A stretch of DNA of 27,658 bases. Source: an uncultured Muribaculaceae bacterium. Its GTDB lineage: Bacteria; Bacteroidota; Bacteroidia; Bacteroidales; Muribaculaceae. Where the stretch lies: NCBI GenBank assembly GCA_910584735.1, contig CAJUBM010000025.1, forward strand, positions 1-27,658, written 5' to 3'. The position numbers and the translations under genes are program-made. Each line of letters starts with the position of its first letter. Position 1 is the first letter of the stretch. The notes beneath the pieces are model-generated. The model was not told the origin of the DNA. It made no database searches and was given only the letters and a program-made list of their open reading frames with translations. Below are positions 1-8,374 of the stretch, piece after piece.

Positions 1-58
1 GGCTCTGCCTCTTCGGGTGGCCTGCCGTCCCGGAGGTCCGGCGCCACTATAAAGTTAC
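1..58 (-). repeat. Left copy of terminal inverted repeat
   Basis: These bases match the reverse complement of 27599-27657. Positions 9-53 are identical over 45 bp; there are two mismatches near the outer end and a 1-nt length difference in the A-run. The GC-rich half can fold (CCGGA/TCCGG inside GTGGC/GCCAC), and the inner edge carries GGCGCCACTATAAA, shared with the dispersed element at 37-122. No transposase lies in the window, so a REP-like intergenic repeat, or a contig broken at a repeat, is more likely than a transposon end. Confidence 0.85.
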
Positions 59-122
59 CATTGACAAAAGTGTTATATCACGGAAGCGGTGTGTCAAAAA
101 AGATGAATTTTGACACACCGCC
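37..122 (-). repeat. Dispersed ~85-bp element, copy A
   Basis: Aligned by eye, this matches the reverse complement of 15055-15139 over about 85 bp with only a handful of differences. The shared parts, in order, are GGCGCCACTATAAAGTTACC, a spacer with AAAAGTGTTATAT, and a hairpin with arms of GTGTGTCAAAA type. The hairpin is a terminator (separate entry). The first 22 bp belong also to the terminal inverted repeat, so copy A is a junction of two repeat modules. Confidence 0.85.
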
Positions 123-131
123 TGATTTTTT
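86..131 (+). terminator. Rho-independent terminator within repeat copy A
   Basis: A 14-bp stem (86-99 with 108-121) encloses an 8-nt loop and is followed by a T-run at 126-131. It would end transcription coming from a gene left of the window. The same hairpin recurs at 15056-15090. The rest of 1-332 contains no convincing gene; only the promoter-like site at 284-291 was noted. Confidence 0.7.
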
Positions 132-283
132 ACCCGGCTGTAGAGGGTGCTGTCAGAATGATTCGGCCGCTTAAAGAGGCTAATCCCTGTCTGTCAAAAT
201 TTATTTCTTGTAACTAACACCTAAAAAACGCCTATTTCTCACTTTTTTGAACACCGAGGAGGTATTATTGGCGATTTTATTTG

Positions 284-291
284 TAAATTTG
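284..291 (+). promoter_or_regulatory. Possible -7 element upstream of the dehydrogenase gene
   Basis: TAAATTTG fits the Bacteroidota -7 consensus TAnnTTTG and lies about 40 nt before the start at 333. No good TTTG -33 element is found 19-21 nt upstream, so support is partial. Confidence 0.4.
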
Positions 292-332
292 CCAATTACT
301 AACACAAAGACTACAAAAGACTGACATAAAGA

Positions 333-1568
333 ATGGCAAAAGTTATCATAATAGGGTGCGGGGGCGTAGGCACCGTGTGCGCTCACAAATGCGCGCAGAA
401 CCCCGATGTGTTCACCGACATAGTGATTGCCTCGCGCACACGCTCCAAGTGCGATGCCGTGAAGGAAGCCATAGAGAAAGCCGCAGCCAAGGAAGGACGC
501 CGCCTGCCGACAATCACCACCGCCTCGGTAGACGCCGACTCCGTAGAAGCCCTCTGCGAGCTTTTCCGTGCCGAGAAACCGCAGTTAGCCATCAACCTGG
601 CCCTACCCTACCAGGACCTCACCATAATGGATGCCTGCCTTGAGTGCGGCGTGAACTACCTCGACACGGCCAACTACGAGCCGCGCGACGTGGCACATTT
701 CGAATACTCATGGCAGTGGGCCTACCGCGAACGCTTCGAGAAGGCCGGCCTGACGGCTATCCTCGGCTGCGGCTTCGACCCCGGAGTGTCGGGAATCTTC
801 ACAGCCTATGCCGCCAAGCACTATTTCTCGGCTATGGAGACCCTCGACATCGTAGACTGCAACGCCGGCAACCACGGCAAGGCTTTCGCCACCAACTTCA
901 ACCCCGAAATCAACATTCGCGAGATAACCCAGAACGGCCGCTACTGGCAGGACGGCAAGTGGGTGACCACCAAGCCACTGGAAATACACGCCTCCCTTAC
1001 CTATCCCGAAATCGGCCCGCGCGACTCATACCTACTTTACCACGAGGAACTGGAATCGCTCGTAATAAACTTCCCCACCATACGCCGCGCCCGCTTCTGG
1101 ATGACCTTCGGACAGGAATACCTCACCCACCTGCGCGTGATACAGAACATCGGCATGGCCCGCATAGACGAAATCGACTACAACGGCCAGAAAATAGTGC
1201 CGCTGCAGTTCCTCAAAGCAGTGCTGCCCAACCCCCAGGACTTAGGGGAGAACTACACCGGCGAGACCTCCATCGGCTGCCGCATCTCCGGTAAGGACAA
1301 GGAGGGGAACCCCGCAACATATTACATCTACAACAACTGCTCCCACTCAGAGGCATACCGCGAGACAGGGATGCAGGCCGTAAGCTATACCACAGGCGTA
1401 CCGGCCATGATCGGAGCCATGATGTTCCTCACCGGGAAATGGAACAAACCGGGCGTGAGAAACGTTGAAGAGTTTGATCCCGATCCGTTCATGGAACAGC
1501 TTCCCATCCAGGGACTCCCCTGGCACGAGGTACTCCAGGGCGATCTCGAAGTAGACAAAATCAACTAA
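333..1568 (+). CDS. Saccharopine dehydrogenase family; probable carboxy(nor)spermidine dehydrogenase
   Basis: The 411-aa product starts with a Rossmann nucleotide-binding motif (IIIGCGGVGTVCAHKC, residues 5-20). It continues with a family block around NLALPYQDLTIMDACLECGV and GCGFDPGVSGIFTAYAAKH. Length and motifs fit the NAD(P)H-dependent enzymes that condense an aldehyde with putrescine or diaminopropane to give carboxyspermidine or carboxynorspermidine, the spermidine route known in gut Bacteroidota. No carboxyspermidine decarboxylase is adjacent, so the pathway is not closed here. The ATG at 333 is the natural start because the Rossmann motif begins at residue 5. The 27-nt gap to deoC suggests cotranscription. 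A lysine-pathway saccharopine enzyme is the main alternative. Confidence 0.85.
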   Translation: MAKVIIIGCGGVGTVCAHKCAQNPDVFTDIVIASRTRSKCDAVKEAIEKAAAKEGRRLPTITTASVDADSVEALCELFRAEKPQLAINLALPYQDLTIMDACLECGVNYLDTANYEPRDVAHFEYSWQWAYRERFEKAGLTAILGCGFDPGVSGIFTAYAAKHYFSAMETLDIVDCNAGNHGKAFATNFNPEINIREITQNGRYWQDGKWVTTKPLEIHASLTYPEIGPRDSYLLYHEELESLVINFPTIRRARFWMTFGQEYLTHLRVIQNIGMARIDEIDYNGQKIVPLQFLKAVLPNPQDLGENYTGETSIGCRISGKDKEGNPATYYIYNNCSHSEAYRETGMQAVSYTTGVPAMIGAMMFLTGKWNKPGVRNVEEFDPDPFMEQLPIQGLPWHEVLQGDLEVDKIN

Positions 1569-1595
1569 TCCCCACCAACAAAAAACCGCACAACC

Positions 1596-2483
1596 ATGGC
1601 TGAAGACAAATATCATGAAGCACTGACACGGTCGAAAGTCACCACCGACGACTCCTTCGTAAAGACCGAAGTAGAACGTATCCTGGAAAAGTCGCTGAAA
1701 GAAAATATGAACACGGACGTCTACAAGTTCCTGTTCAACTGCATCGACCTCACCACCCTCCGCTCCATCGACTCTCCGCAGTCCGTGGCCGACTTCACCG
1801 AGCGCGTCAACGCTTTCGACGAGGAGCATCCCGAGATGAAGAACGTAGCCGCCATATGCGTCTACCCCAACTTCGCCCCGGTGGTACGCGCCGTGCTGGA
1901 AGTATCATCGGTAGACATAGCCTGCGTGTCGGGCGGATTCCCATCCTCTCAGACATTCCCCGAGGTAAAGATTGCCGAGACGGCACTTGCCGTGGAAGGT
2001 GGCGCCGACGAAATCGACATTGTGATGAACCTCGGCGACTTCCTTGATGGCGACTACGAGAGCGTCTGCGACGAGATTGCCGAGATAAAGCACTCGTGCC
2101 GCGACGCCCGTCTCAAAGTAATCCTCGAGGCAGGCGCACTCAAGACCGCCGAGAACATACGCAACGCCTCGATTCTCTCGATGTACTCCGGCGCCGACTT
2201 CATCAAGACCTCCACGGGCAAGGAATATCCCGGAGCAGACCTCCGGGCCGCCTACGTGATGTGCCAATGCATAAAGGAGTACTTCGACCAGACAGGACGC
2301 ATGGTAGGCTTCAAACCCGCCGGCGGCGTACGCACCCCCGAGGATGCCGTGAGCTATTATTGCATAGTGCGTGAAGTCCTCGGCGAGCAGTGGCTCACCA
2401 ACGAATTCTTCCGCCTCGGAGCATCCGGGCTGGCCAACAACCTCCTGTCGGCCATACTCGGAACCGAGACAAAATTTTTCTAA
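1596..2483 (+). CDS. deoC: Deoxyribose-phosphate aldolase
   Basis: The 295-aa product is a class I aldolase cleaving 2-deoxyribose-5-phosphate to glyceraldehyde-3-phosphate and acetaldehyde in deoxynucleoside salvage. The Schiff-base motif FIKTSTGK is present with the reactive lysine at about residue 204, and the second conserved lysine lies in GFKPAGGVRT. EIDIVMNLGDFLDGDY carries the usual acidic residues of the active site. At 295 aa it belongs to the longer DeoC group, with an N-terminal helical extension before the barrel (VAAICVYPNF starts near residue 87). It lies 27 nt after the dehydrogenase gene and 40 nt before the next gene. Confidence 0.93.
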   Translation: MAEDKYHEALTRSKVTTDDSFVKTEVERILEKSLKENMNTDVYKFLFNCIDLTTLRSIDSPQSVADFTERVNAFDEEHPEMKNVAAICVYPNFAPVVRAVLEVSSVDIACVSGGFPSSQTFPEVKIAETALAVEGGADEIDIVMNLGDFLDGDYESVCDEIAEIKHSCRDARLKVILEAGALKTAENIRNASILSMYSGADFIKTSTGKEYPGADLRAAYVMCQCIKEYFDQTGRMVGFKPAGGVRTPEDAVSYYCIVREVLGEQWLTNEFFRLGASGLANNLLSAILGTETKFF

Positions 2484-2523
2484 TCCGCGAATCCGCCACT
2501 GAGCGGCCACACAGTGTAGACCA

Positions 2524-3033
2524 ATGGAATACTGGACGATAATAGACAACCGCCATGCAGGGCCTTTCACCGCCCGGCAACTTGCCGACATGGATATACG
2601 GCCCGATACCCCCGTATGGCACGAAGGACTGCCCGACTGGGTGCCTGCCCGCGAAATAAGCGAGATAGCCGCAATAATGATTGCGCGGCAGAACGCCCAC
2701 GCACAGCCCCAGGCTCCCGCACCGGCCTACAATGCCCCCGCGCAGCCCTACAATGTCCCGGCGCAGCCCACGGCAGGGACAGAGGCTGAACCGTGTCCTC
2801 CTACCTACCTGGCATGGTCTATAATCGTCACCATACTCTGCTGCCAGCTTGCCGGCATACCGGCAATAATATTCTCGGCACAGGTAAAGTCGGCCTACCG
2901 CCGTGGCGAGATGGCAAAAGCACGTAAGATGTCGGAGTGGGCACAGTGGTTCATCATCATAGCCATAGTGCTGGGCGTACTGACCATCCCCCTCCAGCTG
3001 GCGTTCAGCCCGTTCTCCCTCATCGGCAAATGA
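2524..3033 (+). CDS. GYF_2 (DUF4339) plus CD225/dispanin-like membrane protein
   Basis: The 169-aa product has three parts. Residues 1-55 form a GYF_2-type domain (MEYWTIIDNRHAGPF, TPVWHEGLPDWVPA). Residues about 60-95 form a Pro/Ala/Gln-rich linker with near-repeats of PAYNAPAQPYNVPAQP. The C-terminus holds two hydrophobic segments (AWSIIVTILCCQLAGIPAIIF and WFIIIAIVLGVLTIPL) around a basic loop KSAYRRGEMAKARKMSEWA, typical of CD225/dispanin proteins. The biochemical role is unknown; related proteins pair a cytoplasmic protein-binding domain with a membrane anchor. The stop overlaps the start of the DUF2752 gene (ATGA at 3030-3033), so the two are probably translationally coupled. Confidence 0.8.
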   Translation: MEYWTIIDNRHAGPFTARQLADMDIRPDTPVWHEGLPDWVPAREISEIAAIMIARQNAHAQPQAPAPAYNAPAQPYNVPAQPTAGTEAEPCPPTYLAWSIIVTILCCQLAGIPAIIFSAQVKSAYRRGEMAKARKMSEWAQWFIIIAIVLGVLTIPLQLAFSPFSLIGK

Positions 3034-3407
3034 GCCGTAGAAGACGCATATACAGGGCCGCGGCCATCCTGACGGGTGTCGCGGCCCTGCTGTGCCTCTA
3101 TCTGGCACTGGTGCGGCACACCGGGTTTATGCCCGGCTGCCCGTTCCGCCGGATTACCGGGTTGGACTGTCCGGGATGCGGAAGCCAGCGCGCGTTTCTC
3201 GACCTGCTCGGCGGCCACCCCATCCGGGCACTACGCCACAACCTGCTACTCCTACCCGCCGCTACCTACCTAACAGCACTGGCCATCCTGCCGAAAGAGA
3301 ACAGGCTGCGCCAACGGCTTACATCGGCTCCGGCAATCTACATAATACTCGCCGCCATAATCGGGTGGTGGATAATACGCAACATACTCCCCTTACATGA
3401 ACCTTGA
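3030..3407 (+). CDS. DUF2752 family small membrane protein
   Basis: The 125-aa product carries the DUF2752 signature: CPFRRITGLDCPGCGSQRAF near residues 33-52, with three Cys in a short block, then HPIRALRHNLLLL. There are about three hydrophobic segments: residues 9-25, a segment after HNLLLL, and a C-terminal one ending WWIIRNIL. The function is not established for the family. The reading frame is open further upstream, but the ATG at 3030 is preferred: it overlaps the previous stop as ATGA and gives a normal basic N-terminus (MSRRRRIYRAAA). The 3' end overlaps the M16 peptidase start by 11 nt, so the genes from 2524 to 4653 form one coupled unit. Confidence 0.85.
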   Translation: MSRRRRIYRAAAILTGVAALLCLYLALVRHTGFMPGCPFRRITGLDCPGCGSQRAFLDLLGGHPIRALRHNLLLLPAATYLTALAILPKENRLRQRLTSAPAIYIILAAIIGWWIIRNILPLHEP

Positions 3408-4653
3408 ATCACATATAACCCGCTTCACCCTCCCCAACGGCCTCAGGGTAGTGCATGAATACGACCCCACGCAGGCCATGGCCGTCGTAAACCTCCTCTA
3501 CAACGTAGGCTCGCGTGACGAATCGTCCGGACAGACCGGCATGGCCCACCTGTTCGAGCACCTCATGTTCGGCGGCTCGGCAAACATACCCGACTTCGAC
3601 GGCGAACTGACCGCCGCCGGAGGGCAGTCGAACGCATGGACATCCACCGACTTCACCAACTTCTACGAAATACTCCCGGCGGCAAACATCGAGACGGCCC
3701 TCTGGCTCGAAAGCGACCGTATGCTCTCACTGGCGTTTTCCGACAAGGCCCTTGAAATACAGCGCCAGGTAGTTGTAGAGGAGTTCAAACAGGTATGCCT
3801 CAACCGCCCCTACGGCGATTCCGACCATCTGCTGCGGGCCATGTGCTACAAGACCCACCCCTACCGCTATCCCGTGATAGGAAAGGAATTCTCACATATC
3901 GAGCAGGTCACGCAGGACGATGTACGCCGCTGGTTCGCCTCGCACTACGCCCCGAACAACGCCGTATTGGCCGTGGCCGGAAACGTGACGCCAGACCGCC
4001 TGCACACCCTTGTAGAAAAATGGTTCGGCCCTATACCGTCACGCCCCGTAGCTCAGCGCACATACACCGACGAGGCCGAACCTACAGAGGCGCGCCTCAC
4101 CGAGACCTCCGGCAACGTGCCGCACACCTCCATAACCATAGTCTACCCCATGGACCGCTACGGCACGGAGGCCTATGCAGCCGCCGATGCCATATCCGAC
4201 ATCCTTGCCAACGGCCGCTCCTCGCGGTTCTACCGCAGGCTACTCATGCCCGGGGAACACTTCACCGAGATAGACGCCTCCATACTCGGTTCGGAACATC
4301 CCGGCCTTCTGCTGATAAACGCCCAGCTGATAAAGGACGGCCCGGAGGCCGAGGCCCGCGCCATAGCCGCTATCAACAATCTCCTCGGAGAACTTGCCGC
4401 CGAGGCACCATCCGGGCGCGAACTCGAACGCTGCAAGAACACCGTAGAGTCTGACCGCACATTCTCCATGCTTCCCCTGCTGCAACGTGCCCAGACCTAT
4501 GCCATGGCCGAGATGCACTCCGAAGCCCCCGGCGATGCACTGCGCCGTTACCGCGCCCTCACCCCCGCCGTGGTACGCGACACCGCCGCCTCCCTGTTCC
4601 GGCCCGAACGCGCCCGCACCCTCATCTACCGCCCGGCCGTAACTAATTTGTAA
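3397..4653 (+). CDS. M16 family zinc metallopeptidase (single-unit insulinase type)
   Basis: The 418-aa product has the inverted zinc motif HLFEH (H51, E54, H55). The distal zinc-binding glutamate lies in VVVEEF near residues 128-129, giving the HxxEH-X(~74)-E spacing of active M16 peptidases. The C-terminal half has the R/Y-type substrate-binding fold of the family (NGRSSRFYRRLL). The size fits the ~410-420-aa half-size members that act singly or with an inactive partner; no partner gene is adjacent. No signal peptide is visible, unlike many periplasmic M16 proteins, so a cytoplasmic location is inferred. It starts inside the DUF2752 gene. The stop codon sits in AATTTGTAATGGCGCC, which resembles the motif of the dispersed repeats. 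Confidence 0.9.
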   Translation: MNLESHITRFTLPNGLRVVHEYDPTQAMAVVNLLYNVGSRDESSGQTGMAHLFEHLMFGGSANIPDFDGELTAAGGQSNAWTSTDFTNFYEILPAANIETALWLESDRMLSLAFSDKALEIQRQVVVEEFKQVCLNRPYGDSDHLLRAMCYKTHPYRYPVIGKEFSHIEQVTQDDVRRWFASHYAPNNAVLAVAGNVTPDRLHTLVEKWFGPIPSRPVAQRTYTDEAEPTEARLTETSGNVPHTSITIVYPMDRYGTEAYAAADAISDILANGRSSRFYRRLLMPGEHFTEIDASILGSEHPGLLLINAQLIKDGPEAEARAIAAINNLLGELAAEAPSGRELERCKNTVESDRTFSMLPLLQRAQTYAMAEMHSEAPGDALRRYRALTPAVVRDTAASLFRPERARTLIYRPAVTNL

Positions 4654-4760
4654 TGGCGCCACTACCATCCGGCTTGCTATAAAAGTTGCTGAAGGTGGAG
4701 CAGGGAAATACATAATATGGTGGTGCAATGGGAGAATATGGCTGCACAGACGCCGTGAGT

Positions 4761-4792
4761 ATTGGGCGTTTAGTGAAAATTTCTTAACTTTG
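4761..4792 (+). promoter_or_regulatory. Bacteroidota-type promoter for the Na+/Pi cotransporter gene
   Basis: A -33-like ATTG (4761-4764) is followed after 20 nt by TAACTTTG (4785-4792), a full match to TAnnTTTG. Transcription would start near 4800, about 45 nt before the ATG. It lies in the 189-nt gap after the M16 gene, where no other gene is seen. Confidence 0.7.
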
Positions 4793-4842
4793 CGCCCGGA
4801 TAAGGAGCAGGCAAACGTCCCCCTCCGTTTCTATCCTCCCTG

Positions 4843-6681
4843 ATGAATTATAGCATACTTGACTTTCTCGGGCTCCTCGGAGCCGTCGGCCTCTTCCTTT
4901 ATGGAATGAAGGTTATGAGCGAAGGGCTGCAGAAGGCAGCCGGTGACCGCCTGCGCAACATCCTGTCGGCCATGACCCGCAACCGCTTCACCGGCACCAT
5001 CACCGGCTTCTTCATTACCGCCCTGATACAGAGTTCGTCGGCCTCGACGGTGATGGTAGTCAGCTTCGTGAACGCCGGCCTTATGACCCTGGCGCAGTCC
5101 ATGGCCGTGATAATGGGTGCCAATGTCGGCACAACGTTCACCGCGTGGGTGATAGCGCTCTTCGGTTTCAAGGTTGACATATCGGCCTTCGCCCTGCCTC
5201 TTATCGGTCTCGCTGTACCGCTGCTGTTTTCAAAAAAGAGCCGCACCAAGTCTATCGGCGAATTCACCATAGGTTTCGCCTTCCTGTTCATGGGGCTGGA
5301 CATGATTTCAAAATATGTCCCCGACCTGCAGAGCAATCCCGAGATGTTCGAGTTCCTGCAACATTACGCATCGATGGGCTTCGGCTCGGTCTGCATATTC
5401 CTGCTGGTGGGCATACTCGTCACCATGATTATCCAGTCGTCGGCCGCAATGTTCGCCATAACCCTGATTATGTGCTCCAAAGGGTGGATTACCTTCGACC
5501 TGGCATGCGCCCTGGTGTTGGGTTCCAATATCGGGACCACCATCACCCCCCTGTTAGCGGCCATGAGCGGAAACGTCGCCGCAAAGCGTACCGCCATGGG
5601 GCACCTGCTGTTCAACGTCTTGGGTACCCTGTGGACCTTGGCCGTATTCTTCCCCTTCGTTGAACTCAACTCATGGATAACCGAAGAGATAGGCCAGGGG
5701 AATCCAGCAGCGCTCTACCAGTACGTCAACGACCTGAAAGCCAACAATCCCGATATATACAACCAACTCTACGCCAACTCTCTCCCTACGGCCGACGGCG
5801 AGATACTACACCATCGCACCATAATCGCCTCCATGCAGGTGAGCGTGTCGTTCGGGCTCTCCATATTCCACACGGTGTTCAACCTTATCAACCTCTCCAT
5901 AATGATATGGCTCACCAACGTGTATGTGAAAATCGTAGAATTCCTCGTACCCGCACGTCACCACGGCGACGACGAGTTCCAGTTGAAGTTCATCTCGTCA
6001 GGCATCCTCTCCGCCTCCGAACTCAACATAGCCCAGGCAGAGAAAGAGATGTTCGTATTCGCCGAACGCGTATCGCGGATGCTGCCCATGGCCCGCGAAC
6101 TGGTGCGCACACGCGACGGCTCAGACGATTTCAACAAGCAATACTCGCGCCTCGAAAAATATGAGGAAATCTCCGACCGCATGGAACTCGAGATAGCCAA
6201 CTATCTAAACCGATGCGCCGAGGGACGCCTGTCAAACGAATCGAAACGCCGCATCTCATCAATGCTCTCCATCGGCTCCGAGATAGAATCGATAGCCGAC
6301 TGCTGCCTCGGCATCGGCAAAATCCTGCTCCGCAAACAGGAGGGCAACGCCTCATTCAACGATGAAATCCACAAGAACATCGACCTGATGTTCGACTACG
6401 TGGCCAAGGCCATGGACAACATGCTCCAACTCCTCGAGATGCCCGAGACCCAGAACGAGCACGACATAATAGTGTCCTACAACCGCGAGCGCGAGATAAA
6501 CAACCTGCGCAACCAGCTCCGCACAGCCAACATCGAAAGCATAAACGACCGCCACTACGAGTACCAGTCGGGCATCTACTACATGGATATAGTCTCCACA
6601 CTTGAAAAAACCGGCGACTACATAATAAACGTGGTAGACACCATACGCGACGAATACCGCAAACTCCACCCCGCGATATAA
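4843..6681 (+). CDS. Na+/phosphate cotransporter family protein with PhoU-like tail
   Basis: The 612-aa product has an N-terminal membrane domain made of two inverted repeats, each with a QSS signature: QSSSAS at about residue 63 and QSSAA at about residue 198, each followed by a GANVGTT/GSNIGTT loop. This is the NptA/Na-Pi-II (SLC34-like) architecture. A further hydrophobic segment lies near residues 330-365. From about residue 385 the protein is helical and charged, resembling a PhoU domain (LNIAQAEKEMFVFAERV, YEEISDRMELEIANYL). The expected function is sodium-driven phosphate uptake across the inner membrane, with the PhoU-like part possibly regulatory. It has its own promoter and a 19-nt gap to the next gene. 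Confidence 0.9.
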   Translation: MNYSILDFLGLLGAVGLFLYGMKVMSEGLQKAAGDRLRNILSAMTRNRFTGTITGFFITALIQSSSASTVMVVSFVNAGLMTLAQSMAVIMGANVGTTFTAWVIALFGFKVDISAFALPLIGLAVPLLFSKKSRTKSIGEFTIGFAFLFMGLDMISKYVPDLQSNPEMFEFLQHYASMGFGSVCIFLLVGILVTMIIQSSAAMFAITLIMCSKGWITFDLACALVLGSNIGTTITPLLAAMSGNVAAKRTAMGHLLFNVLGTLWTLAVFFPFVELNSWITEEIGQGNPAALYQYVNDLKANNPDIYNQLYANSLPTADGEILHHRTIIASMQVSVSFGLSIFHTVFNLINLSIMIWLTNVYVKIVEFLVPARHHGDDEFQLKFISSGILSASELNIAQAEKEMFVFAERVSRMLPMARELVRTRDGSDDFNKQYSRLEKYEEISDRMELEIANYLNRCAEGRLSNESKRRISSMLSIGSEIESIADCCLGIGKILLRKQEGNASFNDEIHKNIDLMFDYVAKAMDNMLQLLEMPETQNEHDIIVSYNREREINNLRNQLRTANIESINDRHYEYQSGIYYMDIVSTLEKTGDYIINVVDTIRDEYRKLHPAI

Positions 6682-6700
6682 TATAGGGCCATACCCCGCT

Positions 6701-7558
6701 ATGCCTACCGAAAGCACCGACTCCATCTCCGTAACGACCGATTCCTTAGCGACCGACTCTGTAGCGGCGGAGTCGGGCAGCCCGTCATTCGCGCCGGTGC
6801 CATGGGGGAGATGTGCCGAAATCCAGGCCCCAACATCCCCTACAGACAAAGCCCTCTACACCACGCGCCAGCCCGGATGGATGGAGGGGGTCGATGTTCC
6901 TACCCGTGCATATAACCCTGCCGACAATGCCGGTGTGCTGTCACTGCTCCTGGCGCTGTTCGTGCTTATCGGCTTCAACATGGGCCATGTGAGACGTCTG
7001 TTCCGCTCGCTCCCACAGAAACTGTGGTCGGTTCGCCCGCGCGGCAACGCCTTTGACGAGAACACCACCAACGAGACGCGTACCCTCGCCCTCCTCGTCA
7101 TGCTCCTGTGCTGCTTCGAGGGTGTACTGCTATACCTGTGGCTCGGCAAACCGCCGGAGGGCCACATATTCGCCACCGTGGGGCTGCTGAGCGCCCTTAT
7201 GGGGGCATACTATCTCTTCGAACTGGCGGCATGCTGGACCGTAGGCTATGTTTTCTCAGACCAGGCGCGGTCGCGCTCGTGGCGCCGGGGGCTGAACGCC
7301 TCCTCGGCCATGTTAGGGCTTTCCCTGGCAGTGCCCGCATTGGTGGGCCTATTCTATCCGGCATGCACCCGGGCAATGCTGACAGTGGCCGCATCGCTTT
7401 TCATTTTGTCACGGATAGCGTTCATTGCCAAAGGTTTTAGAATTTTTTACACTAATTTTCCCTCTCTGCTCTATTTTATTTTGTACCTTTGCACCTTGGA
7501 AATAATACCAGTCATAGGACTGTACATCTCCGCTACGGAAATTTGTAAGTCTCTCTGA
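6701..7558 (+). CDS. DUF4271 domain membrane protein
   Basis: The 285-aa product begins with a soluble Ser/Thr/Asp-rich stretch (residues 1-30, SVTTDSLATDSVAAESG). Hydrophobic segments follow near residues 83-98, 125-145, 158-175, 205-225 and 227-285. The order and the ending (RIFYTNFPSLLYFILYLCTLEIIPVIGLY) match the Bacteroidota DUF4271 family, which is regularly encoded just before the uroporphyrinogen-III synthase gene. Its function is unknown. No signal peptide is apparent; the N-terminal tail may face the cytoplasm. A promoter-like TACCTTTG for the next gene lies inside its 3' end. Confidence 0.8.
   Translation: MPTESTDSISVTTDSLATDSVAAESGSPSFAPVPWGRCAEIQAPTSPTDKALYTTRQPGWMEGVDVPTRAYNPADNAGVLSLLLALFVLIGFNMGHVRRLFRSLPQKLWSVRPRGNAFDENTTNETRTLALLVMLLCCFEGVLLYLWLGKPPEGHIFATVGLLSALMGAYYLFELAACWTVGYVFSDQARSRSWRRGLNASSAMLGLSLAVPALVGLFYPACTRAMLTVAASLFILSRIAFIAKGFRIFYTNFPSLLYFILYLCTLEIIPVIGLYISATEICKSL
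7484..7491 (+). promoter_or_regulatory. Possible -7 element for hemD, inside the DUF4271 gene
   Basis: TACCTTTG fits TAnnTTTG exactly and lies in an AT-rich stretch that differs from the surrounding GC-rich coding DNA. There is no clear TTTG 19-21 nt upstream; the nearest TTTC is 23 nt away. Transcription would begin about 110 nt before hemD, and the leader holds a 7-bp imperfect hairpin in 7560-7590. Confidence 0.4.
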
Positions 7559-7609
7559 GCACGGGCTTTTACCGAAGCCTGCGCACAGGGCATTATCTAT
7601 AGCAGAAAC

Positions 7610-8368
7610 GTGAAAGTAAAGAAGATTTTAGTATCTCAGCCCAAGCCAGCGTCCGACAAGTCGCCATATTACGACATCGCCCGCCGTTATGGCGTTGACG
7701 TGGTTTTTCGCCCCTTTATCAAAGTCGAAGGACTTTCTGCCCGCGAGTTCCGCCAGCAGAAGATAAACATCAACGATTTCACAGCAATAATATTCACCGC
7801 CCGCCAGGCAGTGGACCACTTCTTCCGCCTGTGCGAGGAGATGCGCATAACCGTGCCCGACACGATGAAATATTTTTGCACCACCGAGACCATAGCCCTC
7901 TACCTGCAAAAATACATAATATACCGCAAACGCAAGATTTTCCACGGCCAGACCGGGAAGCTCGACGACCTCATCCCCTCCCTGACAAAGCATAACAAGG
8001 AGAAGTATCTCTACGCCATCTCCGATGTACATTCCGACACCACCAACATCCTTGACCGCAGTAAGATAAACTACACCAAGGCCGTGATGTACCGTACCGT
8101 GTCGAATGATTTCGGCCCCGATGAGAAATTCGACTACGACATGCTCCTGTTTTTCTCCCCCGCAGGAATAGACTCCCTGATGAAGAACTTCCCCGACTTC
8201 CGGCAGGGAGACATACAGATAGGGTGCCTCGGAGCCTCCACCGCCAAAGCAGTGGAAGTTGCCGGCCTGCGCCTCGACCTGGAAGCGCCCTCCTCGAAAG
8301 CCCCGTCCATCACCGCCGCGCTCGACCTCTTCCTGAAAGAGCACCAGGAAGAAGCACCCGCTGAATAA
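7610..8368 (+). CDS. hemD: Uroporphyrinogen-III synthase
   Basis: The 252-aa product has the two-domain HemD pattern with low sequence conservation: KKILVSQPKP at the N-terminus, FTAIIFTARQAVDHFF near residues 58-73, YLYAISDVHSD in the second domain, then LLFFSPAGIDSLMKNFP and IGCLGASTAKAVEVAGLR. The expected reaction is cyclisation of hydroxymethylbilane to uroporphyrinogen III in tetrapyrrole synthesis. The start is GTG; no in-frame ATG is close and the N-terminal strand begins at once. Assignment rests on these motifs and on the neighbourhood (DUF4271 before, rnpA after a 6-nt gap), which is common in Bacteroidota. Confidence 0.85.
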   Translation: MKVKKILVSQPKPASDKSPYYDIARRYGVDVVFRPFIKVEGLSAREFRQQKININDFTAIIFTARQAVDHFFRLCEEMRITVPDTMKYFCTTETIALYLQKYIIYRKRKIFHGQTGKLDDLIPSLTKHNKEKYLYAISDVHSDTTNILDRSKINYTKAVMYRTVSNDFGPDEKFDYDMLLFFSPAGIDSLMKNFPDFRQGDIQIGCLGASTAKAVEVAGLRLDLEAPSSKAPSITAALDLFLKEHQEEAPAE

Positions 8369-8374
8369 TCCCAT

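Noticed and set aside
644..1294. Long overlapping frames on both strands of the GC-rich genes (for example here and 1905-3108 minus)
   Set aside because: They are rich in Arg, His and Pro, lack family motifs and are shadows of well-supported genes.
2937..3029. Longer start of the DUF2752 gene inside the dispanin-like gene
   Set aside because: The extra N-terminus is low-quality (MGTVVHHHSHSAG) and overlaps a conserved membrane segment of the upstream gene.
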